64,000 nucleotides of DNA from the NCBI GenBank assembly GCA_045602325.1, contig JAZSBH010000039.1, positions 1 to 64,000 of the forward strand. The letters run 5' to 3'. The notes below the pieces were generated by a model that was given only the letters and a program-made list of their open reading frames with translations, was not told the origin of the DNA and ran no database searches. Both the position numbers and the translations under genes were made by a program. This DNA comes from CAMEON01 sp045602325 (GTDB lineage Bacteria > Bacillota > Clostridia > Oscillospirales > CAG-272). The stretch's first letter is position 1; every line of letters begins with the position of its first letter. Of the stretch, positions 59,546-64,000 are shown piece by piece.

Positions 59546-60268
59546 ATGTTCCGCAGAACCCTGAAAACCTTAACCGTTACCCTGGCCGTAACCGCTCTCC
59601 TGTCCTCCTGCGGAGGCGGTTTGCCCGAATATGATTACAACATTGATATGAAAGACTATGAATCCGCTATCACGGTCACCGATAAAGCTTATCTCATCCT
59701 GACCAATAAGCAGAATCCCTTGGAGAGTGATTACAAGCCCGACTCTCTTGCCGATCTTCCCGCCGCATTAACTCTGTACGGAAAAGAAATCCAACTGGAA
59801 TCAACGGCCGCCATCGCCGCCGAAGCCCTTGTCTGCGAGCTTCGCGCCTGCGGCTACAAGGATATCGCCATTACCAGCGGCTATCGTTCCTATGAGTATC
59901 AGCAGATCTTGTTCAATACCTATTTAGGCAACGAGATGGCTGCCCATCCGAACTGGACGCAAGCGCAGTGCGAGGCCGAGGTGCTGACCTACTCTGCCCG
60001 TCCCGGTGAGAGCGAGCACCAGACGGGACTTTGCATCGATCTCATCAGCACACAGAACGTGGTTTTGGACGAAACCTTTGCTCAAAACCCCGCTTACGCC
60101 TGGCTGACTGAAAATGCCCATTACTTCGGATTTATCCTCCGTTATCCCAAGGGGAAGGAAGACACTACCGGTTATTCCTACGAGCCCTGGCACTACCGTT
60201 TCGTGGGCGTAAAAGCCGCCACTGAGATCTACGAGAAGGGAATCACTCTGGAGGAATATCTGGCCTGA
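59546..60268 (+). CDS. VanY-like D-alanyl-D-alanine carboxypeptidase lipoprotein
   Basis: 240 residues. Lipobox SSC (cysteine near residue 22); M15B zinc site: SGYRSYEYQ, SEHQTGLCIDL (HxxxxxxD) and EPWHYRFVG. Trims the terminal D-Ala of peptidoglycan stem peptides at the cell surface. Last gene of the DUF6062 operon. Confidence 0.88.
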   Translation: MFRRTLKTLTVTLAVTALLSSCGGGLPEYDYNIDMKDYESAITVTDKAYLILTNKQNPLESDYKPDSLADLPAALTLYGKEIQLESTAAIAAEALVCELRACGYKDIAITSGYRSYEYQQILFNTYLGNEMAAHPNWTQAQCEAEVLTYSARPGESEHQTGLCIDLISTQNVVLDETFAQNPAYAWLTENAHYFGFILRYPKGKEDTTGYSYEPWHYRFVGVKAATEIYEKGITLEEYLA

Positions 60269-60271
60269 TCT

Positions 60272-60502
60272 TTATCCCTGCGGCGTACGTCCCGTAGCTT
60301 CCTCCCGCTCTCTGCGCATCTCCTGCCATACGTCCCGCTCCATGGCGGCGGGCAGGTTGGAAAACAGACGGGACGCGGGAATATCGCCCGCTAAAGCGAT
60401 GTCCGCAAGCTGCGAGGTGATCGCGTATCCTTTGGCTTTGCCGAGGGGATCGGGATAGACCTCCGAGGGGTTCAGTTCCGATGGAATGAGTGGTTTAGGC
60501 AT
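60272..60502 (-). CDS. Small hypothetical protein
   Basis: 76 residues, hydrophilic, no signal. GAAAGGAG precedes the ATG, which supports a real gene. Converges with the VanY-like gene (3-base gap). Unknown. Confidence 0.5.
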   Translation of the reverse strand: MPKPLIPSELNPSEVYPDPLGKAKGYAITSQLADIALAGDIPASRLFSNLPAAMERDVWQEMRREREEATGRTPQG

Positions 60503-60745
60503 ATCGACTACTCCTTTCTCGGGTACGGCTACCCGTACTCTGTGGCATTAGTTTGGGAAGCAACGACGTGTTTTTTGTGTGGTAAAGTATGCCAGCCGCT
60601 GTTTTCGAAGAAAAAAGCAATCCTTCAAGTTTTTTCAAGCCACACTTCCGCAAAAATCAAGAAATCTTCACATTCGTGGCGTATAATGGATGAAAACAAA
60701 ACGGAATCCTCGTATTCCGTGAGCGATATGAAGGAGGCATCTTTC

Positions 60746-62311
60746 ATGAATGAGTACGACCCTATGAAAGACAACGCTTCAAGTGATGACCGAAATACTA
60801 CCCGGGAACGTACGGATACGCATAGTAAATCCGATCGCGGCTATGTCTACGGCTCCGCCGATTCCCGCGATGGACAAGGCTACACGAATCCGGATGGAAG
60901 CCACGGCTTTATTTACAATCCAACCTCGTCCCCCGAGGACAAGAATCGCAGCTACCGCGGTGCCGTCATAGCCCTGTCTGCCGTGCTGGCAACCCTGATA
61001 CTGGGCACCTGCTGCTTTTTCGGTGCCTATATGGCCGCCCGTTCTCTGAATCAGACCGGGGAGGAGAACTCTTCCGTTGAGACCAATTCCGATAAGCACG
61101 GGGTAGGCATATCCGGAGGCCTCGTTATCAGCGAAGATACCCATGCTGACGGAGAGGACACCGCAGAGCTTACTTTCCCCGGGGTCAACGAGAACGGCAA
61201 AACGGAAAACGAAAGCACCAACGGAGAACTCTCCCACATGGGGAGCAGCTCCATCCCTCCCGTTGCTTCCATCGAAAAACTCCCGGCTGAACGTACCGAT
61301 CTTGACGGAGACGGGAGTCCGGAGATTGAGACGGATGCGAACGGTGAGGTGCTCACCTCAGCCGGGAAGGATACCGTATCCGTGGCTACGGTGGTCAGCC
61401 GAGTCGCCGCTTCGGTGGTGGAGATCACCACCGAGACCATCGTCCGGTCGGGACGTATCGGCCAGTATATCACCAGCGGAGCCGGAAGCGGTGTCATCAT
61501 CTCGGACGAAGGCTTTATCGTCACCAATCATCACGTGATCGACGGCGCGAACACCATTACGGTGCGCCTGAATGACGGCAGAGAATTTGCGGCTACACTC
61601 ATCGGCTCCGACGAGCAGACCGATATCGCCGTGCTGTGGATCGACGCCGTCGGCCACGATTTGACTGTTGCTACCCTCGGCGCCAGCTTTGATCTGGTCG
61701 TGGGCGAGGATATTCTGGCTATCGGGAATCCTCTGGGCTCCTTGGGCGGCACCGTCACCGAGGGAATGATCTCGGCTACTGCCCGTGAGATCAGCGTCAG
61801 CGGCGTGAATATGACCCTTTTGCAGGTTTCCGCACCCATTAATCCCGGTAATTCCGGCGGCGGACTCTTTAACCTGGCAGGCGATCTTGTCGGCATCGTC
61901 AACGCCAAATTGTCCTCCGAGGAGATCGAGGGCTTGGGATTCGCGATCCCTATCGATACCGCTTATACCGTTATCCTGGAACTCATTGACCACGGGTACG
62001 TACGCAACCGTCCCGCCGTTGATTTCACCGTGGTGGACGTGACATCGATTCAGACAGCTATGCGCTATTTCAATTCCTTTTACACCGGCGTTTACGTGTA
62101 CGTTGAGGATCACGACGTGGTTCAATACGGTGATCTGATCCTGTCGGCAGACGGCGTTGAGATCAGCACCAGTGAGGATTTGAACAGCATCATCAAGAGT
62201 AAACGCGTTGGTGATCCTGTGGAACTGCTTGTATACAGGAATCGTGATAAGATCACACTCACCGTTACGGTCGCCGAATATATCCCCGAGGCGCTCAAGC
62301 CCGCCTCCTGA
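60746..62311 (+). CDS. HtrA/DegP-type membrane-anchored serine protease with PDZ domain
   Basis: 521 residues from the ATG at 60746, chosen because AAGGAGG (60731-60737) lies eight bases upstream; a longer frame has a -10-like TATAAT (60682-60687) overlapping its ATG. About 70 cytoplasmic residues rich in Asp/Ser/Gly, one transmembrane helix (about 73-98), an acidic linker, then a trypsin-like domain with the triad in VTNHHVIDG, DIAVLWIDA and PGNSGGGLF, and one PDZ domain. Degrades or refolds damaged envelope proteins. It precedes a two-component system by 61 bases. Confidence 0.9.
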   Translation: MNEYDPMKDNASSDDRNTTRERTDTHSKSDRGYVYGSADSRDGQGYTNPDGSHGFIYNPTSSPEDKNRSYRGAVIALSAVLATLILGTCCFFGAYMAARSLNQTGEENSSVETNSDKHGVGISGGLVISEDTHADGEDTAELTFPGVNENGKTENESTNGELSHMGSSSIPPVASIEKLPAERTDLDGDGSPEIETDANGEVLTSAGKDTVSVATVVSRVAASVVEITTETIVRSGRIGQYITSGAGSGVIISDEGFIVTNHHVIDGANTITVRLNDGREFAATLIGSDEQTDIAVLWIDAVGHDLTVATLGASFDLVVGEDILAIGNPLGSLGGTVTEGMISATAREISVSGVNMTLLQVSAPINPGNSGGGLFNLAGDLVGIVNAKLSSEEIEGLGFAIPIDTAYTVILELIDHGYVRNRPAVDFTVVDVTSIQTAMRYFNSFYTGVYVYVEDHDVVQYGDLILSADGVEISTSEDLNSIIKSKRVGDPVELLVYRNRDKITLTVTVAEYIPEALKPAS

Positions 62312-62372
62312 TGGTTTGCTTTTTGACATTATACAGAAAGGATGCTTCCGTTTGCCGAAGCTGTAGATTGCT

Positions 62373-63068
62373 ATGTATCACATTCTGATCGTTGACGACG
62401 AAAGCCGCATCCGTGCCATTATCCGTAAGTACGCTGAATTTGAAGGTCATACGGTTACCGAGGCCGGTGACGGCATGGAGGCCGTCGTCCTGTGCCGCAA
62501 GGAAAGCTTTGATCTCATTATCATGGATATCATGATGCCCGAGCTGGACGGCTTCTCCGCCTGCCGTGAGATCCGTAAGATCACCCAGACCCCCATCATC
62601 ATGCTCTCTGCCCGTGGTGAGGAGTACGATAAGATCAACGGCTTTGAACTGGGGATCGACGACTACGTGGTCAAGCCCTTTTCTCCCAAGGAGCTCATGC
62701 TCCGGGTGGATGCGGTCATGAAGCGGGTCAACCGTCCTGCCCATACCATCGGAAACACCACGCCCAACCAGGTGATCGAGATGGACAACGGCGGTCTTCG
62801 TGCCGACGTGACTGCCCGTATCGTCTACGTGGACGGAGAGCGGGTGGAGATGTCCCCCAAGGAGTACGATCTGTTCTTCTATATGCTCTCCAACCGCAAC
62901 ATCGCCCTTTCCCGCGAAAAGCTTATCAGCGAGGTCTGGGGCTATGATTTCTTTGGGGACGCCCGCACCCTGGATACGCATATCAAGCTGCTTCGCAAAA
63001 GCCTTGGCCCCTATGCCAAATACATCGTCACCCTCCGCGGTGTCGGCTATCGCTTTGAAGGGAAATAA
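62373..63068 (+). CDS. OmpR/PhoB-family response regulator
   Basis: 231 residues. Receiver with acidic pocket VDDES, phospho-acceptor MDIMMPELDG and lysine VKPFSPKE; C-terminal winged helix (SREKLISEVWGYDFFGDARTL). Its last base overlaps the sensor kinase start. Ribosome site is weak. Likely tuned to envelope conditions, given the HtrA gene upstream. Confidence 0.92.
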   Translation: MYHILIVDDESRIRAIIRKYAEFEGHTVTEAGDGMEAVVLCRKESFDLIIMDIMMPELDGFSACREIRKITQTPIIMLSARGEEYDKINGFELGIDDYVVKPFSPKELMLRVDAVMKRVNRPAHTIGNTTPNQVIEMDNGGLRADVTARIVYVDGERVEMSPKEYDLFFYMLSNRNIALSREKLISEVWGYDFFGDARTLDTHIKLLRKSLGPYAKYIVTLRGVGYRFEGK

Positions 63069-64000
63069 TGCGTATGACGCATAGATCGAAACGAAAACCT
63101 ACCGATACGACCGATCACTCCCCCCGCCGCCAACCGAGCGCCGGGGGGCGTATCAGCATTTCCTGGAAACTCTTTGCGTACCTGGCGTTGTTTACTTTTT
63201 TTATCCTCATCGTGGTCTGGATCATGCAGATCGGCCTTTTGAATTACTTTTACAGCCAAAGTAAATACAAAGAATTGGATATCACCGATAAGCTTGTCAC
63301 CGAGGCGGTACTGGCCAATCCCTCCAGACTGGAGGAGGTTGTGGAGGAGTGTGCCACCGATTACCTGTTGTGTATCCGTGTGTTCCGCGTGGACGGCCCC
63401 ACGGCTCGCCAGATCGTCAGTGCAGAGGTATCCGGGGACTGTTTGATCCACCGCATATCCGATCGGTATCTGACGTATCTGTACAACGAGGCGGTCCATA
63501 ACGGCGGTGTCTACACCAAGCGCGTGTCCCCGGACGCGTTATTTACCACCAATCCCGAAGCCATGGCCGGTTGGTCCGAATCCCAAAGACCGCAGGATAA
63601 TAAAGAGAATTTCCGTGATCGCCTTTGGAATTCACCCCTGGAGCAGAACGTGAATATGCTCCATGTTCGGGTCATTACGGATGCTGGCGGGGATGCCTAT
63701 ATCCTTATGCTCAACTCCGAGCTGGAGCCACTCAACGCCACGGTGGAGACCCTCAAGACGCAATTCTGGATGATCGCATTCATTTTACTGTGGGGGGCCT
63801 TGTTCCTAGCGATCTTGATCTCCCGGAATATTTCCGCGCCCATTCAAAAAATGAATCGAGCGGCGAAACGTCTGGCCAAAGGGCATTACGATGCTGATTT
63901 CCACGTAAACGGGTATCGCGAGGTCAGCGAGCTTTCCGAATCTTTGACCAACGCATCGGCGCAGTTGGCGCAGAACGATCGGCTTCAAAAGGAGCTCATT
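63068..64000 (+). CDS. Sensor histidine kinase, N-terminal part (cut by window end)
   Basis: 311 codons present; the frame runs to the window edge. Cytoplasmic basic start, transmembrane helix 1 (about 33-58), extracellular sensor region (about 60-230), transmembrane helix 2 (about 238-258), then a HAMP-type linker (SRNISAPIQKMNRAAKRLAKG). The dimerisation histidine and ATPase domain lie beyond the window. The ATG overlaps the regulator stop (TAATG). Confidence 0.88.
   Translation, partial: MRMTHRSKRKPTDTTDHSPRRQPSAGGRISISWKLFAYLALFTFFILIVVWIMQIGLLNYFYSQSKYKELDITDKLVTEAVLANPSRLEEVVEECATDYLLCIRVFRVDGPTARQIVSAEVSGDCLIHRISDRYLTYLYNEAVHNGGVYTKRVSPDALFTTNPEAMAGWSESQRPQDNKENFRDRLWNSPLEQNVNMLHVRVITDAGGDAYILMLNSELEPLNATVETLKTQFWMIAFILLWGALFLAILISRNISAPIQKMNRAAKRLAKGHYDADFHVNGYREVSELSESLTNASAQLAQNDRLQKELI

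Overview
The window looks like chromosomal DNA from an anaerobic, Gram-positive member of the Clostridia (Bacillota), most likely an uncultured gut lineage near Oscillospirales or Christensenellales; this placement is inference. It rests on clostridial gene types and neighbourhoods (a long PRPP synthetase, DUF1846, the DUF512 radical SAM protein beside Der, single-chain GlyRS, DUF6062, ECF sigma/anti-sigma pairs), AGGAGG-type ribosome binding sites, lipoprotein signals, and sigma-A promoters with 17-bp spacers. No rRNA, tRNA, CRISPR array, transposase or prophage gene was recognised. Many genes encode plant- or host-glycan enzymes, as in gut fibre degraders.

Layout. 0-8 kb: PRPP synthetase, a non-coding element with long inverted ends, an M29 aminopeptidase, and a divergent GH28-like/GH78-like glycosidase pair. 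8-12 kb: a first ECF sigma factor with a membrane partner carrying a GLUG-type ectodomain, then DUF1846. 12-16 kb: GH27 alpha-galactosidase, dTMP kinase and an FAD oxidoreductase. 16-22 kb: two ABC exporters with N-terminal zinc ribbons flanking a DUF1854 protein. 22.5-28.4 kb: purine salvage and uptake (xanthine phosphoribosyltransferase, BMP-family lipoprotein, ABC ATPase and two permeases). 28.4-33.8 kb: RimI, dCMP deaminase, an MFS carrier, a radical SAM enzyme and a membrane-inserted M28 peptidase. 33.8-38.5 kb: an operon of two probable glycosidases, a ThuA-like protein and a metallo-beta-lactamase-fold hydrolase. 38.6-42.3 kb: a second ECF pair, RadC and GlyRS. 42.4-49.8 kb: GH43 lipoprotein, pyrophosphatase, a small HExxH protein, ObgE, a DUF559 nuclease gene inside a pair of inverted palindromic repeats, Der, a small lipoprotein and the DUF512 radical SAM protein. 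50-57 kb: a membrane protein and two very large tandem secreted GH71/GH99-like proteins with unusual cysteine-containing C-terminal tails. 57.3-64 kb: DUF6062, EamA transporter, MnmM, VanY-like carboxypeptidase, HtrA protease and a two-component system cut by the window end.

The genes combine glycan breakdown (at least eight probable glycosidases, several secreted or surface-anchored), nucleotide salvage, envelope stress sensing (two ECF pairs, HtrA, a histidine kinase) and translation or ribosome-assembly housekeeping. The strongest candidates for undescribed biology are the DUF559 gene bracketed by covarying inverted hairpin repeats (46090-46670), the DUF1854/dual ABC exporter locus (16.8-22.1 kb), the Gly-Cys-Ser C-terminal tails of the two giant glycosidases, and the non-coding element with 68-bp inverted ends (1446-1848).
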